64,000 bases of DNA from Edaphobacter sp. Its GTDB lineage: Bacteria > Acidobacteriota > Terriglobia > Terriglobales > Acidobacteriaceae. This document shows positions 10,363-20,448 of this stretch, in pieces. Below the pieces are notes generated by a model. It did not search any database, was not told the origin of the DNA, and worked only from the letters and a program-made list of their open reading frames with translations. The position numbers and the translations under genes are program-made. Position 1 is the stretch's first letter; each line of letters opens with the position of its first letter. The DNA lies in NCBI GenBank assembly GCA_025462755.1, contig JAOAPF010000447.1, positions 1 to 64,000 of the forward strand, in the 5' to 3' direction.

Positions 10363-10785
10363 ATGGAATTTCTGGATCGACTCTTAACCTGCGCAGATTG
10401 TGGCGGTGAATTTATCTTCACCGCCGGGGAACAACTTTTTTTCTTTGACAAGCAATTCAAGAACGACCCGAAGCGCTGTAAGCCCTGTAAGTGCAAGCGG
10501 TCCGGCATCGGCCTGAAGGCTGGTACGGGACCTGCTGCGGCTGGTCTTTCGCGCACGGAGACGCGCACCGAATGCTCGGCGTGCGGCATCGAGACAACGG
10601 TGCCGTTCAAGCCGACACAAGGGCGGCCCGTGCTTTGCCGGCAGTGCTTCCAGAGCAAGCGCGCGCCTACGACAGGTGCTCTGGTTACCGCAGCAGCCAC
10701 AGCAGATATGGTTGCGGGCACGGGTGCGGAACACAGTGCGGTCGGTGCGGAACTGATGGTCGCAGCACAGGCTCCGCAGGCTTAG
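10363..10785 (+). CDS. Zinc-ribbon (CxxC) protein
   Basis: MEFLDRLLTCADCGGEFIFTAGEQLFFFDKQFKNDPKRCKPCKCKR...ECSACGIETTVPFKPTQGRPVLCRQCF; several CxxC pairs; SD upstream. Confidence 0.8.
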   Translation: MEFLDRLLTCADCGGEFIFTAGEQLFFFDKQFKNDPKRCKPCKCKRSGIGLKAGTGPAAAGLSRTETRTECSACGIETTVPFKPTQGRPVLCRQCFQSKRAPTTGALVTAAATADMVAGTGAEHSAVGAELMVAAQAPQA

Positions 10786-10836
10786 GAGATTCTGGCTGGA
10801 CGCTTCCCTCACAGTAGGATGTGAGGGAGGAAAACT

Positions 10837-11760
10837 ATGAATCTTTGCAGCGGCGCGGGTCAGCCCATCGAGTTGGACCCGGCTTGGGGATTGGTTCGCG
10901 CGCGAACGCAGCTTGGTGACTTTGAACTTACAGTTTGTACGGATGGAACGTACAAGTTGGACGGTGGTGCCATGTTTGGCGTCGTGCCGAAGCCCCTGTG
11001 GGAGAAGCGGGCGGCAGCGGACGATCAGAACCGAATCTTGCTGGGTCTGAATACTGTCGTGGTGCGGACCGGCAAGCAGACGGTGCTGATCGAGACCGGG
11101 ATCGGCAATAAGCAGCCAGCGAAGATGCGCGAGATCCATTGCAACCAGGAGCTTCTTCCCCAGTCCTTGGCGGCGGCCGGAATTCGACCGGAGGAGGTGG
11201 ATGTTGTGATCAACACCCACCTGCACTTCGACCACTGCGGCTGGAACACGACGCTGCATGCGGATGGTTCGGTGACGCCAACGTTCCCGAATGCGCGGTA
11301 CTTCGCCCATCGAGGCGAGGTAGAGCATGGTCGGCTGCAATTGGACCGCGACCGCGTGAGCTATCTGGCACCGAACTACGAGCCGCTGATCGAGTCGGGG
11401 CAAATGACCCTGCTCGATACGGATGGAATCAAGGCTGATCCGGCGATATGTCCTGGGATCAGCGTCGAACTTTTTCCGGGGCATACGGCCCAGTTGATGG
11501 CAGTCCACATTGAGTCGAACTCAGCCAGCGGCGCGGTGGAGCATGCGTGTTATGTCTCCGATCTGATTCCTACCGGTGCTCACCTCGATCCGACCTGGGT
11601 CATGGGGTATGACCTCGATCCAGTGGAGTGCATTGCCCAACGAAAGCGGTTTTACCAGCGGGCAATTCCGGAGAACTGGCTGGTTCTGTTTACGCACGAC
11701 CATGAGCGGCCTATGGCTCGTATCGGGGTCAACGAAAAAGGCCGGCCGGTGGTGCTTTGA
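10837..11760 (+). CDS. MBL-fold metallo-hydrolase
   Basis: VVINTHLHFDHCGWNT (HxHxDH motif), ELFPGHTAQL, LFTHDHE; GGAGG upstream of ATG. Confidence 0.93.
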   Translation: MNLCSGAGQPIELDPAWGLVRARTQLGDFELTVCTDGTYKLDGGAMFGVVPKPLWEKRAAADDQNRILLGLNTVVVRTGKQTVLIETGIGNKQPAKMREIHCNQELLPQSLAAAGIRPEEVDVVINTHLHFDHCGWNTTLHADGSVTPTFPNARYFAHRGEVEHGRLQLDRDRVSYLAPNYEPLIESGQMTLLDTDGIKADPAICPGISVELFPGHTAQLMAVHIESNSASGAVEHACYVSDLIPTGAHLDPTWVMGYDLDPVECIAQRKRFYQRAIPENWLVLFTHDHERPMARIGVNEKGRPVVL

Positions 11761-12241
11761 ATTCCTCTCTTCTCCGGGGTACCCCCATTGCCCGCGATAA
11801 AGCCAATGGATGCTGGGGATTAGCGCGAAGGATGGGCACCCGCTCTGTTGTGGCCGGGCAGAAGAAGGCAAGGGCAAGGAACACTGTCGCCCACGTCCCA
11901 GGCAGTAACAGACGCATGCCCGGCAGTAACACACACGCGCAATTACCAAATACTCTCCGTATGTGACGTGAATGCCATTGACATTGTAAGCGCGTTAAGC
12001 GTCTTATCGGGACGCTCTCGTGGATACGAGACGGCGCGAAGATTAGAGCCACTCACTCCCGACTCAAAGCTACAACTTCCGCTTCCCCATTGAAAAGCCC
12101 CCGGCCCCAGGCCATGGATGCACACCGATTGATGACGTTCGCCACGACGTCTCCCGAAAGGAGAGTCGCGCGAACTCTCGACGGCTTTCCTTTGCAGAGC
12201 ACTAGACCCAAAAAATCCAATTTAAGAAACGGAGAAGAACC

Positions 12242-12796
12242 ATGTTTAAGCTTACAACCGAGAAACGGAATCCGGGAAGCAAGCTGTTTGCGTTGCTCCC
12301 GTCAATGCGAACGATTTGCCTGCTCGCCGTAGCCAGCTTTATGGCTACAACCACGTGGGCGCAAAGCAGTGGTGCCCACTTTCAGAAAAACTCAGTCAGG
12401 GGTGACATCCAGTCCAACGGCGACCTCCTCGTATCTTGGGTAGAGGCCGGGCTCGGCAACCTTACCGTCAGCTACATTGTCACAGGTCATGTCGACGCCA
12501 TCTATTTCTGTCGCACAAACTCGGGCAACATCCCTAACGCGAGCAACAAACACACGGTGAGTACAACGGATTCGAACAATCCAACCTTCGAGGTAAAAAA
12601 TGGTAAGGTGGTCGGAAACTCGACGCTATCGGCACCCGAGGCGCCGGTCTCGGAGCCACCGACCTGTGGTGGCGGCCAATCGTTGGACCTTCAGAGCGTC
12701 ACCTGGTCAAACGTTTCGATATCAGACACGACAAACGGCATCGCGACACCTGTGACCGTGGGTAAGTTCTCAATCACTCTGTTCCCAGCTCCGTAA
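12242..12796 (+). CDS. Secreted hypothetical protein
   Basis: SD ggagaag before ATG; signal region MRTICLLAVASFMATTTWAQ; followed by terminator. Confidence 0.65.
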   Translation: MFKLTTEKRNPGSKLFALLPSMRTICLLAVASFMATTTWAQSSGAHFQKNSVRGDIQSNGDLLVSWVEAGLGNLTVSYIVTGHVDAIYFCRTNSGNIPNASNKHTVSTTDSNNPTFEVKNGKVVGNSTLSAPEAPVSEPPTCGGGQSLDLQSVTWSNVSISDTTNGIATPVTVGKFSITLFPAP

Positions 12797-12813
12797 CAAA
12801 CGTCTTCAGCTGA

Positions 12814-12841
12814 CGGGGGCATCGCTGCCCTCGTTTTTTTT
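12814..12841 (+). terminator. Rho-independent terminator
   Basis: CGGGGGCA-tcgc-TGCCCTCG followed by TTTTTTT. Confidence 0.85.
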
Positions 12842-13195
12842 AGCCAGCCGGCGAAGAACTTCAAAAGTACCAGTTTGCGGACCGCCGATGCTGGGAAGCT
12901 CGCGCTACGGGTACGACTAATGGAGTCACCTAGGACATTTCGGGAATCTACTCCCGTGTGTTCTTCAAACTTTGAGATCTTCGCCGAACCGGCTGTGACA
13001 TCTTTGCCGTTGCAGATTTTGTGCCGCATTACAGCCTCTGTGTCCATGCCGCAATGAAGTGAACGGACTCCTGATTGATTCTCATAGGGGCTTGCCTCGA
13101 GCCCAAGGCAGATCGAATGAGGTTCTCCGGAGAAAGAGCGACAGCAGATAGAGAGGCAGCGTGGGTTTTGGCAGGGCTATTGATACTATTGTGCC

Positions 13196-13807
13196 GTGAA
13201 AAATGAAGAGTTCTATGGGCAGGCTTACCAGGACCCGGAATTCGTCAGGGTGTATCAGGAGACCCGCGATGCGCTTTATCAGCGTATTGGGCGGGTCATA
13301 CGTGCTCTTGGTGACACCTACGCCTTGGACATAGGCTGCTCTCTGGGTCTGCTGGTGGAATACCTGCATCAGCAGGGCGTTTCCAGTTGGGGCGTGGATT
13401 TCGATCTGCCGCAACTGCGCGAGGCTCACGCCGGCCTTAGCTGCAGTCAGAACTTCTTCTATGGGGATGTGGCCGAACTGAACATCTCCATTCCCACGCA
13501 AGGCAGCGCGATCATCCTGCTGGATACGCTGCGTTACGTGGAGGACCCACAGAAGCTCGGACGCCTGGGCGCACAGCACCTCATCATCAAAGAGGTTTCG
13601 CCGAACCCGGTCATACGGCATTTGCGGAGGAATGAGAATGATGGGACGCTTTACACTCCTGCGAGGTTAGCCCGACTGTTTCCTGGCTACAGCCTGGAGC
13701 GCCTCTATGGTTCGCGGTTCCTCTTCTCGGTTTCTCGACCGAGTTCGGCAACGCTTGCGGTTCTAAGCTGGATGCCAACCTATACGGCATTGCTGACGCG
13801 TCACTAA
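13196..13807 (+). CDS. Class I SAM-dependent methyltransferase-like protein
   Basis: GTG start; ALDIGCSLGLLVEYLHQQGVSSWGVDFDLPQL (motif I-like) ... AIILLDTLRYVEDP. Confidence 0.75.
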   Translation: MKNEEFYGQAYQDPEFVRVYQETRDALYQRIGRVIRALGDTYALDIGCSLGLLVEYLHQQGVSSWGVDFDLPQLREAHAGLSCSQNFFYGDVAELNISIPTQGSAIILLDTLRYVEDPQKLGRLGAQHLIIKEVSPNPVIRHLRRNENDGTLYTPARLARLFPGYSLERLYGSRFLFSVSRPSSATLAVLSWMPTYTALLTRH

Positions 13808-13842
13808 GACCTGCGGCGTGGGCTTTCTGATTTTGCGTGGAA

Positions 13843-14030
13843 GAAAACGACGGCAACCGCAGGTCCTTCGACTGCGTCATTCGCAAGTGCGCGAACGACT
13901 TCGCTCAGGATGACAAGGTTGTGGTTGGTGGAGGAGAACAGGCAACGACAAGAGCAAAGCAGATTTCTCCACTGCGCTGCTCACGACGGGACTCTGAGCA
14001 GCTTCGGTCGAAATGACGGTGTTTGTGGGT
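13843..14030. repeat. Probable dispersed intergenic repeat (gcaaccgcaggtccttcgactgcgtc...cgctcaggatgacaa...)
   Basis: Non-coding; recalled as a sequence type recurring between genes in Acidobacteriaceae; only one copy is visible in this window. Confidence 0.4.
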
Positions 14031-14060
14031 CCAGGAGCTGGGGCCGCTCTGATGCCGGAG

Positions 14061-15425
14061 TTAGTAGCTGCGCTGATACATGCGGGAGATGCGGTCGTGC
14101 CAGCCTAAGCCGTCCTCGTCGAGCCAGGCCCAGACGAAGCCGATGCCGAGCGGGCAGGCGGCGAGAACCGTGGCTAAGATCCGGCGGCGCATTGCGGCAC
14201 GCGTCGGATTGTCGTCGGCAAAGGTGCACAGTCCGATGCGCGCGTAGCGCATGCCGGGAGTCGCCTCGGACAGCGTGAAGAACAGAAGCTGATAGAAAAG
14301 CGTGAACACCGTGAAGGTAACGGCAGCGGTGATGGCAGCGGTCTGAAGAGTGATGCGGCTGCCGGTCGCCGCGTTTACGGGTCCGCTGAGTTTGCCGACG
14401 GTAAAGGCGAAGACTGCGGCGAACGCTAGAAGAGCCGCAGCAACGATGCAGCCGTCAACGATTGCAGCCATGAGCCGCAGGCTGAATCGTGCGGTCTGGG
14501 GCGAGAGTACGGCTTGGAATGGGGCTTCGGGAACTTCTACAACGGGCGAGACAGGATGAGCTGCGAGCAGGATGGAAGACCACTCGGGCGCTGCCGACTC
14601 GGCGGCCGGATCCGACGAGATTTGCGTAGCTTCGACCTCGAAGATTCGCAGTTGTGCGGCCTCGGCGGACTGATCGGCATCTTCGCGGAGCGGGCCTTCG
14701 GCCAGGCGGGGACGGGCCTTGCGAGGGGCTACGAGCTGACGGGGAAACTCGATGAGGTTGGCGGGGATTTCGATCGCAGGGTACGTCTCTTCGAAGACAG
14801 GCGACTGGCGAAAGGCGATCTCATCCTCGAGGGCGAGGGCTTCGTCTTCATCGAGCGTGTCTTGAGGCTGAGTCTGGTTCCGGCGGCTGATGGCTGCGGG
14901 GTCAAAATAGCTGCGGGTCACGTTGTCGGCGTCGTAGAGCCGGATGGTGAGTCCTGAGGTGGCATCAGCCGTAACGGCCGGCGCTGGTGAAAGAGATTCG
15001 GCGGACGGTGGTGCAATGGGAGCGGCTGCAGTGGCTGGTGAAGACGCAGGCGCCGTCAGGCTCCACTGATCCAGATCGGCGAGAAGCTGGTACTGGGCGT
15101 CGGCGACGGCCTGTGCGTTGAGGGCGGCGATCTCGGCCGCAGCTTCAGCCGCGCGGATCGCGTTTTCGGCCTGCTCGGCGAGAAAGGCGCGGTAGCTTTG
15201 CGAATTTGCGTAGCGCTCAGCGACTGCTGCGGCGATGCGAGAAGCGCGGCCGCTTGCAGACGCGAGTGGAGCAATCGGGGTTGGGCTGTCGGGACGCTGG
15301 TTGCGCCGGGCACGATGAGCGGCGAGGCGTTGCGCCACCTGTTCCTTCAGCGCAAAGGGCGCTGCGGCTTCCGTTTCGTCCGGTGCTTCGTCCAGTGGTA
15401 ACAGGTCTCGCTGTGCAGAGTTCAT
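14061..15425 (-). CDS. RDD-family membrane protein
   Basis: Start MNSAQRDLLPLDEAP; C-terminal RFSLRLMAAIVDGCIVAAALLAFAAVF...EATPGMRYARIGL...GLGWHDRISRMYQRSY. Confidence 0.82.
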   Translation of the reverse strand: MNSAQRDLLPLDEAPDETEAAAPFALKEQVAQRLAAHRARRNQRPDSPTPIAPLASASGRASRIAAAVAERYANSQSYRAFLAEQAENAIRAAEAAAEIAALNAQAVADAQYQLLADLDQWSLTAPASSPATAAAPIAPPSAESLSPAPAVTADATSGLTIRLYDADNVTRSYFDPAAISRRNQTQPQDTLDEDEALALEDEIAFRQSPVFEETYPAIEIPANLIEFPRQLVAPRKARPRLAEGPLREDADQSAEAAQLRIFEVEATQISSDPAAESAAPEWSSILLAAHPVSPVVEVPEAPFQAVLSPQTARFSLRLMAAIVDGCIVAAALLAFAAVFAFTVGKLSGPVNAATGSRITLQTAAITAAVTFTVFTLFYQLLFFTLSEATPGMRYARIGLCTFADDNPTRAAMRRRILATVLAACPLGIGFVWAWLDEDGLGWHDRISRMYQRSY

Positions 15426-15473
15426 TGTGCTCAAATCCAAACTTGCTTCCGTAAAATCGTTTAGCCTCAAGGG

Positions 15474-18188
15474 GTGGTGCGTCTGACAAGCTTCAAGCCG
15501 AACGAACTGGGTGGCAGAATACCCCGGCAGCATCGTCTGCCCTTGCTGGTGCCGTCCTTCGGCCGTAGCAAATACAGCGACTTACCGGCGGCTCAGGGTA
15601 GATTCTGGAGACGCTTCGTCCGCCGCTCCCTGAACACTGTTTACCTCTTGATAACTACCACGGTGGTTGCCGCAAGTCATCCACATTTGGCGGCCCAGCA
15701 GGTGACGACTCAGGCTACTCCTTCTGATATCTCCCGTTCAACTGCGAGCCTGCCGGATGAGCCGGGCGCGACGCGCTATCCGCAGGCTGAGATAGTGCCT
15801 GCGGCAGATGACTCGACCACGGTGGAGATGGAATCGGACACCCAGTCGAAGCTGGGCAGCCGTTATGTGCTGGATGGCGATGTGGTGATTACCTATCGCG
15901 ACCGGATCATAAAAGCTGATCACATTGAATACGACACCGACACTGGCGAGTTAACCGCAAACGGGCATCTGCGTGTGTCTGGAGGTCCGAACCACGAAGA
16001 CATCCAGGCCAGCCACGGAACGATGAACCTCATTCAACAGACGGGGCGATTCTTCGACGTGACCGGCTCGGTTGGAGTGAAGAACTCCGGCCACAGCATG
16101 ACGTACGCCAACAGCAATCCTTTTCTGTTTACCGGACGCATGGTGGTCAGGACGGGACCGCAGCAGTATGAGATCTATGACGGGAGCTTGACCTCGTGCC
16201 AGCTTCCGAACCCGGACTGGATGTTGTACTCGGGCAAGTTCCTGGTGGACATGGACAGCAAGAAGGCCAGGGCGCAGAACAGCACCTTTAAGTTGATGAA
16301 CATGCCGCTGCTTTATCTGCCGTATGTGACCCACCCGGTGGGTACCGGAGGCCGGCAGAGCGGGTTTCTGATTCCTACGCCGGGCTACTCTTCGACCAAG
16401 GGAATCATCTTTGGCGAGGAGTACTACTGGGCGATCAATCGAAGCACCGACCTGACCCTGGGGGCGGAGTACTTTTCGTTGCGGGGATGGTCACAATCGG
16501 GAACGTTCCGTTATCGAGGCCTGGGCAATGACTTTGCGCGGGCGCACTACACGGGACTGCAGGACCGCGGCATCGTGACGGGCGGAGTTTATCTGAACCA
16601 GGGCGGCGAGGATTTGACGATCTCCGGCCGGCACGACTTTTCGGCGCGCACGCGGGTGGTGGCGAATGCGGAGTATCTAAGCTCGTTCGCGTATCGCCAG
16701 GCGTTCGCGGAGAGCTTCAGCCAGGCGGTGTCGAGCGACATTCTGTCGATCGTGTATGGCGTGCATGAGTGGGATGGTTACGATGCCGACGTGCGCTTCG
16801 ATCGCTATCAGGGGCTGAAGAGAACGGCGGTTGCCGCAACGCCTACGACACCAGCCGTGCCAGAGCAGCAGATACACATCTTCCATTCGCCGTCGCTGGA
16901 CTTCAGCAGCACGGAGCATGAGATCGGCCGGAGCGGATTGCAGTGGAGCTTAATGGTTTCCCATGCTGGGTTGTCGCGGGTGCAGCCGAATTTTTCGACC
17001 GGGGGCCTGACGCAGCGGTTTGATATTCGCCCGGAGATCGCGTATCCCATGAGCTTTGACGGGTGGCGGCTGCGTGCGTCGGTGGGTGCGCGCGAGACGG
17101 CGTATAGCCGAAGCCGGCAGACGCCCTACACGGGAGTGGTGCCGGTCGAGCTTCCGATAAAGCTGAACCGCACCGATGTGGAGGCTGGGGTAGACCTGCG
17201 GGTCCCGGTGGTCGAACGGACGTTCGGCTCTCCAAGCTTAGAGAAGAAGTTCGGGTACGACTTTAAACATACGATCGAGCCGGAGATTACGTATCGCTAT
17301 GTGGCGGGAATTGATAACTTTTTGAATGTGCTGCGGTTCGACGATGTCGACATTGCGAGCGATACGAACGAGCTGGAGTATGGGGTCACGCAGAGACTTT
17401 TTGTGCGGCCGGTGAAGGCTCGGCCGTGCGTGGAAAAAGCCTTGCGTGGGGATCAGGCCGAGGATCTGGATTTGGACCCGGACGCTGACCAGGGCAGGGT
17501 CTACATGAAGGAACGGAGGGGCGAGTCGAAGGCAAAGGGACCCGTGTGCGGGAGCCGTGAGCTGATCAGCTGGCGGTTGACGCAGAAATATTTCTTCGAC
17601 GAGACTTTTGGCGGGGCGGTCATCAAGGGCCGGCGCAACATCTTTGACACAACTCTGAGCCTTTCGGGGATTGCGTTTTTGACGGAGCCGCGGGCGATCT
17701 CGCCGGTGATCTCGCGGCTGCGTGTGCGCACGTCGGAACATCTGGATGTGGAGTGGGACTTCGACCTGGATACTGGAGCGAAGAAGTTTACCTCGAACAA
17801 TGTGATGCTGGATGTGCACGAAGGCAATATCTTTGGAGGAATGAGCTATGCGCGGTTGAATGCGCCGGGGCGCTTCTTCACGGATGGCGTTGCCTCGACG
17901 GTGTCGAACTTCAATCAGCTGCGGCTTCTGCTGGGGTATGGATCGCCGACCAAGGCCGGTTTGGGGGTAGCGGCGAATGTGGGGCTGAATTTGAATGCGG
18001 CGAACTCGGCGCTGGTGCAGTATGGGGCGGTGCAGGGGTCGTATAACTGGGACTGCTGCGGGTTCAGCGTGGAGGTTCGCAAGTATGCGCTGGGGTCGGT
18101 GCGGAATGAGACCGTGGAACGGTTCAATTTCACACTGTCGAATATCGGGACTGCGGGGAATCTGCGACGAGCGGCGAGCCTGTTTTGA
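15474..18188 (+). CDS. lptD: LPS-assembly protein LptD (OstA domain + barrel)
   Basis: RYVLDGDVVITYRDRIIKADHIEYDTDTGELTANGHLRVSGG; PLLYLPYVTHPVGTGGRQSGFLIPTPGYSSTKGIIFGEEYYWAINRSTDLTLGAEYFS. Confidence 0.9.
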   Translation: MVRLTSFKPNELGGRIPRQHRLPLLVPSFGRSKYSDLPAAQGRFWRRFVRRSLNTVYLLITTTVVAASHPHLAAQQVTTQATPSDISRSTASLPDEPGATRYPQAEIVPAADDSTTVEMESDTQSKLGSRYVLDGDVVITYRDRIIKADHIEYDTDTGELTANGHLRVSGGPNHEDIQASHGTMNLIQQTGRFFDVTGSVGVKNSGHSMTYANSNPFLFTGRMVVRTGPQQYEIYDGSLTSCQLPNPDWMLYSGKFLVDMDSKKARAQNSTFKLMNMPLLYLPYVTHPVGTGGRQSGFLIPTPGYSSTKGIIFGEEYYWAINRSTDLTLGAEYFSLRGWSQSGTFRYRGLGNDFARAHYTGLQDRGIVTGGVYLNQGGEDLTISGRHDFSARTRVVANAEYLSSFAYRQAFAESFSQAVSSDILSIVYGVHEWDGYDADVRFDRYQGLKRTAVAATPTTPAVPEQQIHIFHSPSLDFSSTEHEIGRSGLQWSLMVSHAGLSRVQPNFSTGGLTQRFDIRPEIAYPMSFDGWRLRASVGARETAYSRSRQTPYTGVVPVELPIKLNRTDVEAGVDLRVPVVERTFGSPSLEKKFGYDFKHTIEPEITYRYVAGIDNFLNVLRFDDVDIASDTNELEYGVTQRLFVRPVKARPCVEKALRGDQAEDLDLDPDADQGRVYMKERRGESKAKGPVCGSRELISWRLTQKYFFDETFGGAVIKGRRNIFDTTLSLSGIAFLTEPRAISPVISRLRVRTSEHLDVEWDFDLDTGAKKFTSNNVMLDVHEGNIFGGMSYARLNAPGRFFTDGVASTVSNFNQLRLLLGYGSPTKAGLGVAANVGLNLNAANSALVQYGAVQGSYNWDCCGFSVEVRKYALGSVRNETVERFNFTLSNIGTAGNLRRAASLF

Positions 18189-18293
18189 GATTTGGGCGTG
18201 GTTTCGCCGGGGTTGGTGGTTGCTAATGGTTGGCGCTACGGTTGGCCGATGGAACCCGTGGAAATGGCCGCTGCGTGCGATAATCGAGGTATT

Positions 18294-19286
18294 GTGCCTA
18301 CCGTTGTGAAGCCGTTACGAACCCTCATTTTTGCCCTCACCCTCATTGCTCCTGGATTCGTTCTGGGGTGCCACGCACAGACCCCGACGGAGTCCGGGAG
18401 CAAGCTGTCCCCGGACTTGGCGCGACGGGTCGAGGTGTTGATTCGTTCGAAGTCGTCGATTCCGCCCGATTACGACATACAGATTGGCCCACGGACCAAA
18501 AGCGAGGTTCCGGGATTTGATGCCATCAACGTGACCTTCGCGGCGAAGGAAAAAACGAGTAAGCCGGTGACATTTCTGCTTTCGACGGACGGGAAAACGC
18601 TGGCTCAGTTCAACAAGTACGACATCAGCAAAGACCCGAAGCTTCTGGTAAGCGGAGAGGGGCGTCCGGCGAGGGGTGGACCGGCCAACGCTCCGGTTTT
18701 GATTGTCGGCTTCGACGACCTGGAGTGCCCGTATTGCGCGAAGATGCATCAGCAACTCTTTCCGGCATTAACGGAGCGGTATAAGGACAAGGTCCATATC
18801 GTCTACCGCGACTTTCCGCTGGATCAGCATCCCTGGGCTATGCGCGCGGCGATCGATACGAACTGCGTTGCCGCACAAAGTCCGGCGGGCTACTGGAACC
18901 TGGTGGACCATATCCATGCTCACGCCAGTGAGATGGGTGGCGAGGAGAAGAGCCTGGCCAAGGCGAACGATACGCTCGATTCGCTGACACGGGACGAGGG
19001 CAAACGGCAGAAGATGAACATCGACGCACTCAATGCGTGCATCGCCAAACAGGACGATACCGCCGTCAAGGCTTCGATGAAGCTGGGCGAGTCCCTGGGG
19101 GTAGACTCGACCCCGGCGTTCTTTATCAACGGAGAAAAGATAGAAGGCGCTCTGCCTCTGGAGTATCTCTATCGTATGATCGATAACGCGCTGATTGCCT
19201 CGGGCCAGACGCCGCCATCGCCGCTCCCAGCCGCACCCGTAAAGACACCGCCTCAGACATCGCCTGCGACCAAGCCGGGCAATTAG
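18294..19286 (+). CDS. DsbA-family thioredoxin-like protein
   Basis: GTG start at 18294; signal peptide; DDLECPYCAKMHQQLFPALTERYKDKVHIVYRDFPLDQHPWAMRAA; DSTPAFFINGEKIEG. Confidence 0.9.
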   Translation: MPTVVKPLRTLIFALTLIAPGFVLGCHAQTPTESGSKLSPDLARRVEVLIRSKSSIPPDYDIQIGPRTKSEVPGFDAINVTFAAKEKTSKPVTFLLSTDGKTLAQFNKYDISKDPKLLVSGEGRPARGGPANAPVLIVGFDDLECPYCAKMHQQLFPALTERYKDKVHIVYRDFPLDQHPWAMRAAIDTNCVAAQSPAGYWNLVDHIHAHASEMGGEEKSLAKANDTLDSLTRDEGKRQKMNIDALNACIAKQDDTAVKASMKLGESLGVDSTPAFFINGEKIEGALPLEYLYRMIDNALIASGQTPPSPLPAAPVKTPPQTSPATKPGN

Positions 19287-19293
19287 TAAACGA

Positions 19294-20418
19294 ATGCAGG
19301 AGATACAGGAAGTGCCGACCTTGTCGATCGAAACCAATCGTTCTTTCCCTATGCGCCGCTCTCGTCAGGTTTCGTTTCCTGTCGCTTTGATTCTGGCTGC
19401 GGGCCTGCTGCCGGCTGCCGGCTGCAATCGCGGGGGCCATAGCGCCGACGTGGTCGCTACCGTAAATGGTCATGCGATCATGCGGAAGGATCTGGATAGG
19501 GGTTATCAGACTCAGCTCGGCGACTCCCCTCAGCAGCAACAGCTTTCGCAGGAGCAGGCCGATTCTCTACGCTTGAATGTGCTTCGCGCGCTGATCGACC
19601 AGGAAATCGTGGAGCAGCGAGCCGCCAAGATGAATCTGACGGCGACCAATGAAGAGGTGGATGCGAAGTTCGCCGAGATGAAGGCTCCTTACACCGAGGA
19701 GCAGTTCCAGGAGCGGCTGAAGGCGAGCAACCAGACAGTCGATGATCTGAAGCACGCTCTGCGCCAAAACCTCACGATCGGCAAACTGCTGAATAAAGAG
19801 ATCAACTCGAAGATCACGGTGACCGACGGGGATGTTGCGAACTACTACAACCAGAACAAGGCCGGGTTCAACCTGAGGGAGACGCAATTTCATCTGGCGC
19901 AGATCCAGGTGACCGATGCGCCGTCGCCGCAGCCGGGCAACCTTCAAAACAGCAAGGCCACCAATGACGTGGACGCAAAGCGGAAGATCCAGGCGCTGAA
20001 GAACAGGCTGGACAGCGGCGAGGACTTCGGCACGCTCGCAATGAACTTTTCCGAACAGCCTGAGACCGCACCGAATGGCGGCGACATGGGCTTTGTCGGC
20101 GAGTCGCAGATGCAGCATGCCGATCCTGCAGTTTTCGCCGCAATCACGAAGCTGAAGACCGGTGAGGTGACCGAGATCCTTCCGCTGCTCGATGGGCAAA
20201 GTAAGAGGCCGGTGGGCTACGCGATCTACAAGCTGCTCTCGCGCGATCCTCCGGGACAGCGCGATCTCAACGATCCACGAGTACAGCAGGCAATCCGCCA
20301 GCAGTTGCGCGAGGGCCGGTCCCAGTTGTTGAAGGCCGCATATCTGGAGATGGTCCACGATCAAGCCAAGGTAGAGAACTTCTTCGCCGAACAGATCTTC
20401 AAAAACGACGCTCACTAA
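19294..20418 (+). CDS. SurA/PPIC-type peptidyl-prolyl isomerase lipoprotein
   Basis: Lipobox LLPAAGCN; VVATVNGHAIMRKDLDRGYQ; rotamase segment DSGEDFGTLAMNFSEQPETAPNGGDMGFVGESQM. Confidence 0.88.
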   Translation: MQEIQEVPTLSIETNRSFPMRRSRQVSFPVALILAAGLLPAAGCNRGGHSADVVATVNGHAIMRKDLDRGYQTQLGDSPQQQQLSQEQADSLRLNVLRALIDQEIVEQRAAKMNLTATNEEVDAKFAEMKAPYTEEQFQERLKASNQTVDDLKHALRQNLTIGKLLNKEINSKITVTDGDVANYYNQNKAGFNLRETQFHLAQIQVTDAPSPQPGNLQNSKATNDVDAKRKIQALKNRLDSGEDFGTLAMNFSEQPETAPNGGDMGFVGESQMQHADPAVFAAITKLKTGEVTEILPLLDGQSKRPVGYAIYKLLSRDPPGQRDLNDPRVQQAIRQQLREGRSQLLKAAYLEMVHDQAKVENFFAEQIFKNDAH

Positions 20419-20448
20419 CAAGTAGAGCTCAGGCAGTCTGGAGAGACT

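Noticed and set aside
10384-11508. 374-aa minus ORF over zinc-ribbon and MBL genes
   Set aside because: Spans two well-supported plus-strand genes; composition typical of antisense shadow.
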